NCBI GenBank assembly: GCA_900546615.1
Contig: URDJ01000001.1
Coordinates: forward strand, 99,869-163,868
Length of the DNA stretch: 64,000 bases
DNA from: an uncultured Eubacteriales bacterium
GTDB lineage: Bacteria > Bacillota > Clostridia > Oscillospirales > Oscillospiraceae
Direction of reading: 5' to 3'
Below are positions 25,024 to 32,532 of the stretch, piece after piece (positions within the stretch are counted from its first letter, which is position 1; every line of letters starts with the position of its first letter). The notes below the pieces were generated by a model that saw only the letters and a list, made by a program, of their open reading frames with translations, was not told where the DNA came from and ran no database searches. Both the position numbers and the translations under genes were made by a program.

Positions 25024-26306
25024 TGTACGAGGTATTCGCAAGGACAAAAAGCGTCTGTCCCGTGTGTCTCAGGACGATAGACGCCGAAAAAGCCGTGGCC
25101 GGGGACGGGTTTGTCCATCTCATCAAGACCTGCCCCGAGCACGGCTTTTTTGACACGCTGATCTGGGAGGGCGGCGCGGACGAGTACCTCGCCTGGGGCG
25201 GAGCCTTCCCCGGTGACGAGGCAGACGACGGCTGCCCAAACAACTGCGGCCTCTGCGCGGGGCATAAAAGCGAGGGCTGCTGCGTCCTGCTCGAGCTGAC
25301 GCGCCGCTGCGATCTCCGCTGCCCGGTCTGCTTCGCCTCCGCCGGCGGTGAGGGCGACCTCGGACTCGACGAGATCGCGCGGCTCTACGACATGCTCATG
25401 GCGCGCGGAGGCCTCTTCAACATCCAGCTCTCGGGCGGCGAGCCGACCATGCGCGACGATCTGCCCGAGATAGTACGTCTTGGCCGGGAGCGTGGCTTCA
25501 CCTTCTTCCAGCTCAACACCAACGGTCTGCGTCTCGCCTCTGAGGATGGCTACGCGGCAAAGCTGCACGCGGCGGGGGTCTCCTGCGCCTTTTTGCAGTT
25601 CGATGGGCTGCGGCCGGAGACGCATGAGGCGCTCCGGGGCCGCAATATCCTCGCGGAAAAGCTCAGGGCCATTGATGCCTGCGAGGGGGCGGGACTGCCC
25701 GTAGTGCTCGTGCCGACGCTCGTGCCGGGCGTGAACGTGGACGAGCTGGGCGGCATACTGCGCTTCGCACTCGGGCGGGGCAAAATCGTCCGGGGAGTGC
25801 ACTTCCAGCCCGTGAGCTACTTCGGCCGCTGCGAGCTGCCGGAGCCGGAGACGCGGCTGACCATACCGCGCGTCATGCGCGGGATAGAGGCTCAAACAGA
25901 CGGCGCGATGAAGTTTGCGGACTTCGGCGGCGGCGGGGCGGAAAGCCCATGGTGCAGCTTTCACGCCAGTTACCGCAAGCTCCCGGACGGGAGGCTCAAG
26001 GCCCTGCCGAGGCGGGAGAGCGCCTGCTGCTGCAAAAATAGCTCCGAGGCCCGCGATTTTGTCGCCGGGCGCTGGGGCTTCGGCTCTGAGTCGCGCGAGG
26101 ACGAGGACGGCTTCGACCGCTTCATGCGCGAGACCGTGGAGAACACCTTCACTGTCTCCGGCATGGCCTTCATGGACGCGGACAGCCTCGAGCTGGACAG
26201 GCTCCGGCGCTGCTACATAAGCGAGGCCGACATGGAACGCGGCATGGTGCCCTTTTGCGCCTACAACCTCACGGCGAGGGACGGGCGCGCACTGTACAGG
26301 AAATGA
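25023..26306 (+). CDS. Cysteine-rich radical SAM protein (TrsS-like)
   Basis: This 427-residue radical SAM enzyme carries the SAM-cluster motif C96-x3-C100-x2-C103 (TRRCDLRCPVCFA), followed by SGGEPTMRDDL as the SAM-binding GGE. Other cysteines are an N-terminal knuckle (C12, C15), C37, a second CxxxCxxC (C71, C75, C78), the pair C86-C87 and a CCC run near residue 340, so extra Fe-S clusters or metal ligands are likely. I recall this family as radical SAM (seleno)protein TrsS, with selenocysteine in some members; here all are Cys. Its ATG overlaps the preceding TGA and its own TGA overlaps the next ATG. The reaction is unknown. Confidence 0.85.
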   Translation: MYEVFARTKSVCPVCLRTIDAEKAVAGDGFVHLIKTCPEHGFFDTLIWEGGADEYLAWGGAFPGDEADDGCPNNCGLCAGHKSEGCCVLLELTRRCDLRCPVCFASAGGEGDLGLDEIARLYDMLMARGGLFNIQLSGGEPTMRDDLPEIVRLGRERGFTFFQLNTNGLRLASEDGYAAKLHAAGVSCAFLQFDGLRPETHEALRGRNILAEKLRAIDACEGAGLPVVLVPTLVPGVNVDELGGILRFALGRGKIVRGVHFQPVSYFGRCELPEPETRLTIPRVMRGIEAQTDGAMKFADFGGGGAESPWCSFHASYRKLPDGRLKALPRRESACCCKNSSEARDFVAGRWGFGSESREDEDGFDRFMRETVENTFTVSGMAFMDADSLELDRLRRCYISEADMERGMVPFCAYNLTARDGRALYRK

Positions 26307-27505
26307 GAAAGACGAGGCTTGAAAACTGGATATGCGAAGTCGAGGGTCTTTCGGCCCTTGACTGTAAGACGCTTGAGGATATCCAACTCCGGCGCCTGAA
26401 TGAGCTGCTCGCGCGCGAGAAGGCGCGCGGCGGGTTCTACAAGGGCCTGCCGGAGCGGCTGGGCAGCCTGGCAGAGCTCAGGCACCTGCCCTTCACCACG
26501 CCGGAGCAGCTCGCGGAAAACGCGCCGGGTCTGCTGCTGACCTCTCAGGCCGAGGTGAGCCGCATCATCTCCGGCGCGACGAGCGGCACGACGGGGCCGT
26601 CTAAGCGGATATTCTACACCGAGCGGGATATCACGCACACCGTCGGCTTTTTCGCCGCGGGCATAGGCGAGTTTGTCTCCACGGGTGAGGCGGTGGCCGT
26701 CGCCATGCCCTTCTCCGGGCCGGACGGGCTGGGAGAGCTCATCTGCCGGGCTGTGGAGCGCCTGGGCGCAAGGCCGGTGAGGATGGGCGTGGGCAGGGGC
26801 CTCGGCGAGCAGGCGGAAATGCTCGAGGCTGAACGCCCCGAGGCGTACATCGGTATGCCCGTACCGCTGCTGGGGCTCATGCGTTGGATGGGTTCTCCGG
26901 GGAGCCTCCGCCGGGCGCTGGTCTCCGGCGATGCCTGCCCCGGGGGCGTCATGCTGGAGCTGGAGCGGCTGCTCGGCACGCGGCTCTTCCCGCACTACGG
27001 CTCGCGTGAGATGTGCCTCGGCGGGGCGGTGACCTGCCCGGCGCACGAGGGCATGCACCTGCGGGAAAACCACGTCATTGCGGAGATAGTCTCCCCCGAA
27101 GGCGAGGCGCTGCCGGACGGGGAGTTCGGTGAGCTGGCCGTCACCACCGTGGACATGCAGGCGATGCCGCTCATACGCTACAAAACCGGCGACTACACGC
27201 GATTTTTGCCCGGCCCCTGCCCCTGCGGCGGCGTTACGCGGCGGCTGGACACGGTACGGCGCGCAAGGGAGACCCCCGATATCGTGGACCTGGACAGTGC
27301 GCTCTTTGCCCTGCCTGGGCTCATCGACTACTCGGCGCGCCTGGACGGCGGGCAGCTCATTGTCGACGCCGTGGGTACCGTGACGGCAGAGGAGCTCGAG
27401 AGCGCAGCGCAGGCCCTGTATCCCGCGCTCGGCGTCAAGGCCGGCGTGCGTCCGGCCTCACCCGATTTCCGCGGCTGCTGCGCCGGGAAACGCTGCATAC
27501 TGTGA
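26303..27505 (+). CDS. PaaK-like AMP-forming ligase of the aldehyde oxidoreductase cluster
   Basis: This 400-residue adenylate-forming enzyme is related to phenylacetate-CoA ligase. It has the AMP-binding P-loop SGATSGTTGPSKRIFYTE (~91-108), the aromatic/acidic motif HYGSREMCLGG (~230-240), and RYKTGDYT as the A8-type motif, then a short C-terminal domain. I recall it as the DVU_1553 family. It could activate the carboxylate made by the oxidoreductase as acyl-CoA, or adenylate a precursor during cofactor or protein modification. ATGA overlap with the radical SAM gene argues for close functional linkage. It is the last gene before a strong terminator. Confidence 0.83.
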   Translation: MRKTRLENWICEVEGLSALDCKTLEDIQLRRLNELLAREKARGGFYKGLPERLGSLAELRHLPFTTPEQLAENAPGLLLTSQAEVSRIISGATSGTTGPSKRIFYTERDITHTVGFFAAGIGEFVSTGEAVAVAMPFSGPDGLGELICRAVERLGARPVRMGVGRGLGEQAEMLEAERPEAYIGMPVPLLGLMRWMGSPGSLRRALVSGDACPGGVMLELERLLGTRLFPHYGSREMCLGGAVTCPAHEGMHLRENHVIAEIVSPEGEALPDGEFGELAVTTVDMQAMPLIRYKTGDYTRFLPGPCPCGGVTRRLDTVRRARETPDIVDLDSALFALPGLIDYSARLDGGQLIVDAVGTVTAEELESAAQALYPALGVKAGVRPASPDFRGCCAGKRCIL

Positions 27506-27568
27506 GAGGCCGCCCAGCAGCTTGTCAAAGAAGTCCTTGCCTTCTTCGACAAGCTGCGGGGCGGCCTC
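27506..27568. terminator. Long terminator hairpin closing the aldehyde oxidoreductase operon
   Basis: Two 28-nt arms (27506-27533 and 27541-27568) have two mismatches and a 7-nt loop, directly after the AMP ligase stop, with a TTTT tail. It also lies just past the convergent DUF3021 gene stop and may serve both. Confidence 0.92.
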
Positions 27569-27571
27569 TTT

Positions 27572-28027
27572 TCATTTATTCTCACCGAGCCGCCGGTTCA
27601 GGAGGCGCAGCCTTGCCCTGAGGCTCAGGTACTGCCCCAGCCATACGGCTGCAAAGATACCGGCGTATATGCCGAAGTATACGGCAAAGCCCACCGCGCT
27701 GCGCTCCATCCAGTGCGCGATATAGGCCGCCGGCAGCATCGCCGCCGCGCCCACGGCGAAATACGCCGCCGACTGCGCCGCTATGCTCCAGCGCTCCAGC
27801 TGCCAGATGACCGAGGCGGCGCCGAAGGCCGCGCCCATCAGCCCGCAGAGCAGCATTTGCAGCGCAACCGCTCCGAGCTCGCTGCCCAGCTCCGCTGCAA
27901 ACTCCGGCATGACCGCAGAATATGTCCCGTATCCCGAAGCGGCGGAGGCGGCGACGGTTATGAACTGACCCATTGCAACGCCGAGCGGAAAGCCCAGCAG
28001 GCCGCGCAGTATGGCCTGTTTTTTCAT
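27572..28027 (-). CDS. DUF3021 four-helix membrane protein
   Basis: This protein of about 151 residues has four transmembrane helices (approx. 7-30, 52-75, 83-107, 110-132) and a basic C-terminus, matching DUF3021 proteins. These usually accompany a LytTR-type regulator, as here. I start at the ATG at 28027, preceded by GAGGTG, rather than the upstream alternative that overlaps the regulator. It may act as a membrane partner inhibiting or sensing for the regulator, as in LytTR regulatory systems; this is inference. Confidence 0.75.
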   Translation of the reverse strand: MKKQAILRGLLGFPLGVAMGQFITVAASAASGYGTYSAVMPEFAAELGSELGAVALQMLLCGLMGAAFGAASVIWQLERWSIAAQSAAYFAVGAAAMLPAAYIAHWMERSAVGFAVYFGIYAGIFAAVWLGQYLSLRARLRLLNRRLGENK

Positions 28028-28037
28028 TTCCAGCACC

Positions 28038-28478
28038 TCACAATCCAAGAGTCTTTCTGAGCTTCGCCACATAGCGGCGGGAAGCCCAGGCCGTGGAGCC
28101 GTCCGTCAGGCTGACGCGTATCGTGCCCGCAAGGCTCAAATCGAAGCTGCACACGCGTTTGAGGTTTATCAGCTCCGAGTTCGAGATCCTGACAAAGTCC
28201 GCGCCCTCGAGTCTCTCCTCCAGCTCGTAGAGCCTCTGCCTGAGCTGGAACTCGCCCTCATCCGTCGCGGCGCAGACGCGCCCCTGTTGGGCGTAGATGC
28301 GGCTGATCGACGCCTCGTCGAGCGGCGAGACCGCCTCGCCCCTGAAGCCCAGGAGCATCGGCTCCGACCAGGCCCGCAGCTTCCGCAGCAGACGCTCTGT
28401 ATCCTCCGTCATGCGGTCTGTCCTCACGAGCACGCTGGTCTCGCGGCATTCAGGGTCAAGCTTCAGTTCCACCTTCAT
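28038..28478 (-). CDS. LytTR-domain transcriptional regulator
   Basis: This 146-residue regulator has a LytTR DNA-binding domain in its C-terminal two thirds (RQRLYELEERLEGADFVRI, SNSELINLKRVC, TAWASRRYVAKLRKTLGL) and no receiver domain. Such short LytTR proteins are typically encoded with a DUF3021 membrane protein, and the pair is 10 bp apart here. It is probably autoregulatory. The ribosome site is G-rich (GAAGGGGGGCG). Confidence 0.85.
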   Translation of the reverse strand: MKVELKLDPECRETSVLVRTDRMTEDTERLLRKLRAWSEPMLLGFRGEAVSPLDEASISRIYAQQGRVCAATDEGEFQLRQRLYELEERLEGADFVRISNSELINLKRVCSFDLSLAGTIRVSLTDGSTAWASRRYVAKLRKTLGL

Positions 28479-28571
28479 TCTCGCGCCCCCCTTCTGCCGC
28501 GATGATAGCTGAAGCGCGGCCTCGCGTCAATGGACTTTACACAGTCGGTATCATTGGAGACACAGTCGGCT

Positions 28572-29789
28572 CTATTCACGCCGCCGGGCGGCAGCAAGAC
28601 CGAGGGCGCAGGCCGCGGTTCCGGTGGGCAGCAGCACGAGCTGGGCCGCAGTCCCGGCCCAGTCGAAAAGCGCGCCGTACGCCACCTGTCCCAGAGGCTG
28701 GGCACACATGGAAAAGGTTATCGTCAGCGCCATGGCCTTGCCGGTCAACCCCTCAGGAGTCCGCTGCTGTATCTCTGAAAGCGCCAGCACCGAGAACATC
28801 GTGCACACCAGCTGTCCCGCGCAGAAGGCCGCGGTGAGCGCGAGATAGCGCGCCAGCGCGTTAATAGGAAGCAAGAATGCAAGCCCGGCAAGCAGCAGCG
28901 ACAGCCCGAAGCAGGTTATGAGCAGCTCGCGCTTTTTCAGTCTCATCCCCGCGAGGCCCGCCGCCAGGGCGCCCAGCACGGCCGCCGCGCCCATGGCGCT
29001 CTCCGCCGCTCCGTAGTGCTCGGCCGAGAGTCCCAGCACATTGCGCACAAGGTGCGGGAAACCCACTACCGCCGTACCGGCCGCGAAGAAGCTTGCGCAT
29101 GCCGCGAGCAGCAGCAGACGCAGCACCGCCGGCTCGTCCCTCCGCAGAAAGCGCAGGCTGTCACTGAAATCCTCGCGCAGCGCCGCCGCCAGCCCTCTGC
29201 TCTCCCGCTCCCGCGGAGGGCCGAGGCGTATGAAGCACTCGAGCGCCGCCGTCACCAAAAAACACAGCCCCGCCGCGAGCAGCACCGTCTCCAGTCCCAA
29301 CGCCGCGTACATCAGGCTGCCCAGAAACGGTGTCACCAGCCCAGCCAGCGCCTGTATCTGGTTCACCACCGAGTTCCCGCGCAGGATGTTGTCCCCCGAG
29401 AGCAGCTGCGGCACGTAGGCCTGCACGGTCGGCGACTCAAAGGCGCCCAACACCGAGAGCACAATGAGCAGCGCCCCCGCGGGCAGGGTCCCTCCCAGAT
29501 ACCGCGCAGCGGGGACCGAGAGCAGCACCGCCGCACCGGAGACCGCGTCCATCGCCGCCATCAGCTTCCGCCTGTCGCACCTGTCGGCCAGCATCCCGCC
29601 GAAGGGCGAGAGCAAAATGGTCGGCACCATGGCCAGCGCCAGCATGCCCGCGAAAACCGCCGCCGACCCCGTCAGCTCCAGCACATACATGGAAAGCGCT
29701 ATCTTCAGGGCATAATTGCCCACCAGCGAAAAGGCCTGCCCCAGCGCCAGAAGCGTAAAGTCCCGATTAAACAGCTTCTCCCTCTGCAT
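28572..29789 (-). CDS. MFS transporter (drug-efflux-like)
   Basis: This 405-residue major facilitator has about 12 helices and the motif A-like loop GGMLADRCDRRKLM between TM2 and TM3. It resembles MFS efflux pumps of Firmicutes (the DHA-type/MdtG- and macrolide-efflux-like group). The AAAGGAGG site is immediately preceded by a palindrome shared with the tetR gene upstream, so this gene is probably repressed by that regulator and induced by a toxic ligand. Confidence 0.85.
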   Translation of the reverse strand: MQREKLFNRDFTLLALGQAFSLVGNYALKIALSMYVLELTGSAAVFAGMLALAMVPTILLSPFGGMLADRCDRRKLMAAMDAVSGAAVLLSVPAARYLGGTLPAGALLIVLSVLGAFESPTVQAYVPQLLSGDNILRGNSVVNQIQALAGLVTPFLGSLMYAALGLETVLLAAGLCFLVTAALECFIRLGPPRERESRGLAAALREDFSDSLRFLRRDEPAVLRLLLLAACASFFAAGTAVVGFPHLVRNVLGLSAEHYGAAESAMGAAAVLGALAAGLAGMRLKKRELLITCFGLSLLLAGLAFLLPINALARYLALTAAFCAGQLVCTMFSVLALSEIQQRTPEGLTGKAMALTITFSMCAQPLGQVAYGALFDWAGTAAQLVLLPTGTAACALGLAAARRRE

Positions 29790-29804
29790 TTTTCAGCCTC
29801 CTTT

Positions 29805-29825
29805 ACATACGTTCGGTTGGTATGT
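29805..29825. promoter_or_regulatory. Predicted TetR operator in front of the MFS gene
   Basis: ACATAC-N9-GTATGT is a perfect inverted repeat directly upstream of the MFS ribosome site. The same GGTATGTAT half and spacing to the ribosome site recur before the tetR gene (30521-30539). Confidence 0.65.
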
Positions 29826-29869
29826 ATATTTGCAAAACAGAGCTGTCCGCTTGGGACAGCCTGTGATAT

Positions 29870-30505
29870 TCAGAATTTTGCAAAGCAGTCCTCGGCCAGG
29901 TGCAGCATTTCCTCGTCTATGACGGGAAGGCCCAGCGCGGAGAGCATCTCGCCTATGACGCGGAACTTGCGCAGCATCCCCTCCGGCGTGGCCGGATACA
30001 CCGTCGGCGCGAGCCAGAGGCTGGTGAGCAGCGGTATCAGCTCCGCAAGCTCCGGGCCGTACTCGGTGGTGATGGAGCCGTCGCGCCGCCCTTCCTCGAT
30101 GAGCTTCAGGAACCTCGGCGTAAGCTCGCGACGGTTCGTCTCCAGCATCTCCGAGAGCACGCGCGGATTCTTCAATATGGGCATGGCTTCACGGCTGAAT
30201 TTCTGCTGCTCGGCGTCGGCCTGGTGCAGCCGCACGACCTCACGCAGCTTCTCAAGGCCGTTCATATCCTTTCGGCCCTCCACGGCGCGAAAGGGGTCGC
30301 TTTCCAGAAACATCCGGTCACCCAGTGCGTTCATGATGTCCGCCTTGGACTTGAAGTGGTGGTACACAGCGCCCTTCGTCATCCCGCCCAGCTCATCCAC
30401 TATGTCCTGTATCGTAGTGGCCTCATAGCCCTTCTCCAGGAACAGCCGCTGCGCCGCGTCGAGTATGCGCTCCACAGTCTGCTCCGGGTACTTGTTGCGC
30501 GACAT
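29870..30505 (-). CDS. TetR/AcrR-family repressor
   Basis: This 211-residue TetR-family protein has an N-terminal HTH (RILDAAQRLFLEKGYEATTI, GMTKGAVYHHFKSKADIM) and a helical ligand-binding domain. I use the ATG at 30505 behind AAAGGAGG. It lies upstream of the MFS gene on the same strand, and both genes carry a matching operator, indicating a self-regulated efflux module. The ligand is unknown. Confidence 0.88.
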   Translation of the reverse strand: MSRNKYPEQTVERILDAAQRLFLEKGYEATTIQDIVDELGGMTKGAVYHHFKSKADIMNALGDRMFLESDPFRAVEGRKDMNGLEKLREVVRLHQADAEQQKFSREAMPILKNPRVLSEMLETNRRELTPRFLKLIEEGRRDGSITTEYGPELAELIPLLTSLWLAPTVYPATPEGMLRKFRVIGEMLSALGLPVIDEEMLHLAEDCFAKF

Positions 30506-30520
30506 TCGGCTCCCTCCTTT

Positions 30521-30539
30521 ACATTCATGCGGTATGTAT
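30521..30539. promoter_or_regulatory. Predicted TetR autoregulatory operator
   Basis: An ACAT...ATGT imperfect palindrome with GGTATGTAT is positioned immediately before the tetR ribosome site, mirroring the site in front of the MFS gene. Confidence 0.6.
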
Positions 30540-30588
30540 GATAGCACGAAAAGTGCGCGGCGTCAAGCGCGGACGCCGCGCGAGCTTA

Positions 30589-31239
30589 TCAGCCCATGGA
30601 AAAGCCTATGGCTAGCAGGGTCTGTGCAGCTATGTAGGTGAGCATGACGGCCACGTCGGCGGCGTTGCTGTCGCCGTCGCGGAAGGTCTCGAAGGAGAGG
30701 ATGCCGTCGGAGCAGAGGAAGAGGCAGCCGCCCGCGAGCAGCCAGCCCGCGCCGGGCGCACCGGCTCTCAGCCCGATGAAGGCCGCCGAGCCGAGCGAGG
30801 CCAGCAGCAGGCCGTAGAGCAGGCCCGGCAGCCGAAGCTCCTTCGGTATCCGCTTCCTCAGCACGAAGAAAATGCACAACGCGACGGCAGCCGGCACCAG
30901 CGTCGCCGCCAGCGCTGTGAACAGTCTCGGCTGCGCGGCCACGGCCAGCACCGAGATATGCGCGACGTACAGGATATGCCCCAGTCCGAAGGCAGCCATG
31001 CCAAGGCCGAGGAAGACGTTCCGGTGCTTATAGATCATGAAGAAGTCGCCTGCCCAGCCGCAGAGCATGGCGGCGATGACGACCGGCGAGGGCCTTTTTG
31101 CGATGGCGCAATACAGCAGGCAGATGAGCGGCATCAGCAGAAGCTTCGTACCGTATCTCAGCTTCTGCCTTCCCAGTCCACAGGCGGCCAAATGCGTAGC
31201 AGAGGCCGCAGCAGCGGCGACAGTGAGCGCAATTACCAT
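30589..31239 (-). CDS. YhhN/TMEM86-family membrane protein
   Basis: This 216-residue protein has about eight hydrophobic helices and matches YhhN/TMEM86 (PF07947). Eukaryotic members and some bacterial ones are lysoplasmalogenases. Conserved residues of the family appear in CGWAGDFFMIY, LGLGMAAFGLGHILYV and GGCLFLCSDGILSF, the latter two with Asp/His candidates for catalysis. Plasmalogens occur in anaerobic Clostridia, so vinyl-ether lipid turnover is plausible. The gene stands alone. Confidence 0.8.
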   Translation of the reverse strand: MVIALTVAAAAASATHLAACGLGRQKLRYGTKLLLMPLICLLYCAIAKRPSPVVIAAMLCGWAGDFFMIYKHRNVFLGLGMAAFGLGHILYVAHISVLAVAAQPRLFTALAATLVPAAVALCIFFVLRKRIPKELRLPGLLYGLLLASLGSAAFIGLRAGAPGAGWLLAGGCLFLCSDGILSFETFRDGDSNAADVAVMLTYIAAQTLLAIGFSMG

Positions 31240-31335
31240 GTCAGACCTCCCAAACTTTATCCGTTTTCATCATATACGCTGCACACAGCAGTGTAAAGAA
31301 AATATAAACAAAATTAAGAATTGAGAACATAAAAA

Positions 31336-31371
31336 TATCGGGAGAGGCCAAATGCCGCAGCTCTCCCGATA
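31336..31371 (-). terminator. Terminator of the FadR-type regulator gene
   Basis: An 11-bp perfect stem (31336-31346 with 31361-31371) lies 19 nt past the stop codon and is followed on the minus strand by TTTTT. Confidence 0.88.
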
Positions 31372-31389
31372 ATGATATGCGCATATTCG

Positions 31390-32097
31390 TCAGATTCCGA
31401 CGTTATCCAGGTAGTGGTCAAACAGGGCGTTCATGTAATTTGCCGCGTCCTCGCCCCGGCCCTCATCTATAAGGCCTATTATATGCATCCCCTGTTCGTA
31501 CAGGGCCTTTTCGCCCCAGAACTTTGCCGAGGACTCCCAGAGTATACTCCCTATGCCCCGGAAGGCGTTCATGATGAGCGGGAACAGCTGATTGCCCGAC
31601 AGGGTGCAGATCTTATAATGAAACTTCGCCAGCGCCGCCGCGACCTCCGAGGTGTCCGGCGACATCATGCTCGCCGCCTCGAACTCCGCCATCATGCTGC
31701 GCAGCTCCTCCATGTCCTTCGCCGTGTGGCTCCTGCCCAGCCTTATGAGAGCCCCGCCCTCTATCGCACTGCGCAGCTCCACTATGGATACCACCATCTG
31801 CCTGTCCAGCTTGCCGCCGTTATATCTCAGGATCGCGTTGAGCGTCTCCAGATTCCCCGTCTCCGCAAAATCTGCCACCACCGTGCCCTTCCTGGGCGTC
31901 ACCTCAAGAAAACCCATTCGGGCAAGGTCTTCCAACCCAAGATGAACTATGGTCTTGCTTATCTTCATCTGTTCGGCCAGGTCGCGCTCGCTCGGCAGCT
32001 TGTCCCCGGGCTTCAGAGCGCCGGAAAAGATAAGTCCCTCTATCCTCTCTATGAACAGCTCCTTGATGGTTGGAGCCACTATCTGCCCAAACTCCAT
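31390..32097 (-). CDS. GntR-family regulator, FadR/FCD type
   Basis: In this 235-residue protein the N-terminal winged helix contains GALKPGDKLPSERDLAEQM and SKTIVHLGLEDLARMGFLEV. The C-terminal helical FCD domain (~85-230) includes SIVELRSAIEGGALI and a His/Asp set typical of metal-binding effector pockets (FHYKICTLSGNQLF). The family regulates carboxylate or amino-acid catabolism. A textbook FadR-type operator is found 26 bp upstream of the start codon, indicating autoregulation. No catabolic genes are adjacent in the window. Confidence 0.87.
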   Translation of the reverse strand: MEFGQIVAPTIKELFIERIEGLIFSGALKPGDKLPSERDLAEQMKISKTIVHLGLEDLARMGFLEVTPRKGTVVADFAETGNLETLNAILRYNGGKLDRQMVVSIVELRSAIEGGALIRLGRSHTAKDMEELRSMMAEFEAASMMSPDTSEVAAALAKFHYKICTLSGNQLFPLIMNAFRGIGSILWESSAKFWGEKALYEQGMHIIGLIDEGRGEDAANYMNALFDHYLDNVGI

Positions 32098-32122
32098 GGT
32101 TTACCGCACCTCCGGCCTTATC

Positions 32123-32133
32123 TGGTCTAACCA
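32123..32133. promoter_or_regulatory. FadR/GntR-type operator TGGTCTAACCA
   Basis: TGGT-N3-ACCA is the classical FadR-subfamily palindrome and lies 26 bp upstream of the regulator's start codon, so it probably mediates autoregulation. Confidence 0.75.
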
Positions 32134-32172
32134 ATGATACCATACCTCGTCGTCTCTGGCAACCCGGCTTTT

Positions 32173-32218
32173 AAAAAGGACACGCGGCATAGCGTTCTTT
32201 CTGCCGCGTGTCCTTTTT
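32173..32218. terminator. Strong hairpin terminator of the candidate RNA
   Basis: A perfect 17-bp stem (32173-32189 with 32202-32218) includes A- and T-runs at both ends and a 12-nt loop. It is 40 bp upstream of the FadR-type operator, insulating that promoter. Confidence 0.85.
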
Positions 32219-32393
32219 CTTCGTGGAATGTCACGGGGCCGGTCGGTCCCGCCTTCGACGTGGGAAGCGATGCGCGGTCCAGGTTCCGCAAAAACCCTGC
32301 TGCACACCGGCGTCTCCGGCCTCGCCTGCCGGCAAGCGTTCTCCCGCTCACTCCGAGCCGCGGCCCGTCCTTGCCCCGGGACGACCCGCATCG
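32173..32393 (-). ncRNA. Candidate structured non-coding RNA
   Basis: No convincing protein is encoded between 32140 and 32530. On the minus strand TTGACC (32423-32428) and GATTAT (32401-32406) form a promoter-like pair, spacer 16. About 220 nt downstream a 17-bp hairpin with T-run (32173-32218) ends the unit. Inside, the 5' segment GGTCGTCCCG pairs with CGGGACCGACC near the 3' end with one bulge, and GATGCG near the 5' end can pair with CGCATC, giving a possible pseudoknot. I do not recognise it as 6S, SRP, tmRNA, RNase P or a known riboswitch. Confidence 0.4.
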
Positions 32394-32459
32394 TTAAATG
32401 ATAATCCGGTCAACGGGCGTGAGGTCAAATCATCACCCATTGCTAAAAATATATCACAA

Positions 32460-32491
32460 AAGCCCCGCAGTTTCAAGAAAAACGGGGCCTT
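32460..32491 (-). terminator. Terminator of the AI-2E family gene
   Basis: A GCCCCG/CGGGGC stem (32462-32467 with 32483-32488) extends with an additional A/T stem toward the loop and a TTTT tail on the minus strand, about 40 nt after the stop. Confidence 0.75.
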
Positions 32492-32532
32492 TGCTCATTT
32501 TTGTAGATGTGCACAGAAGTCTTGGTTTGACC

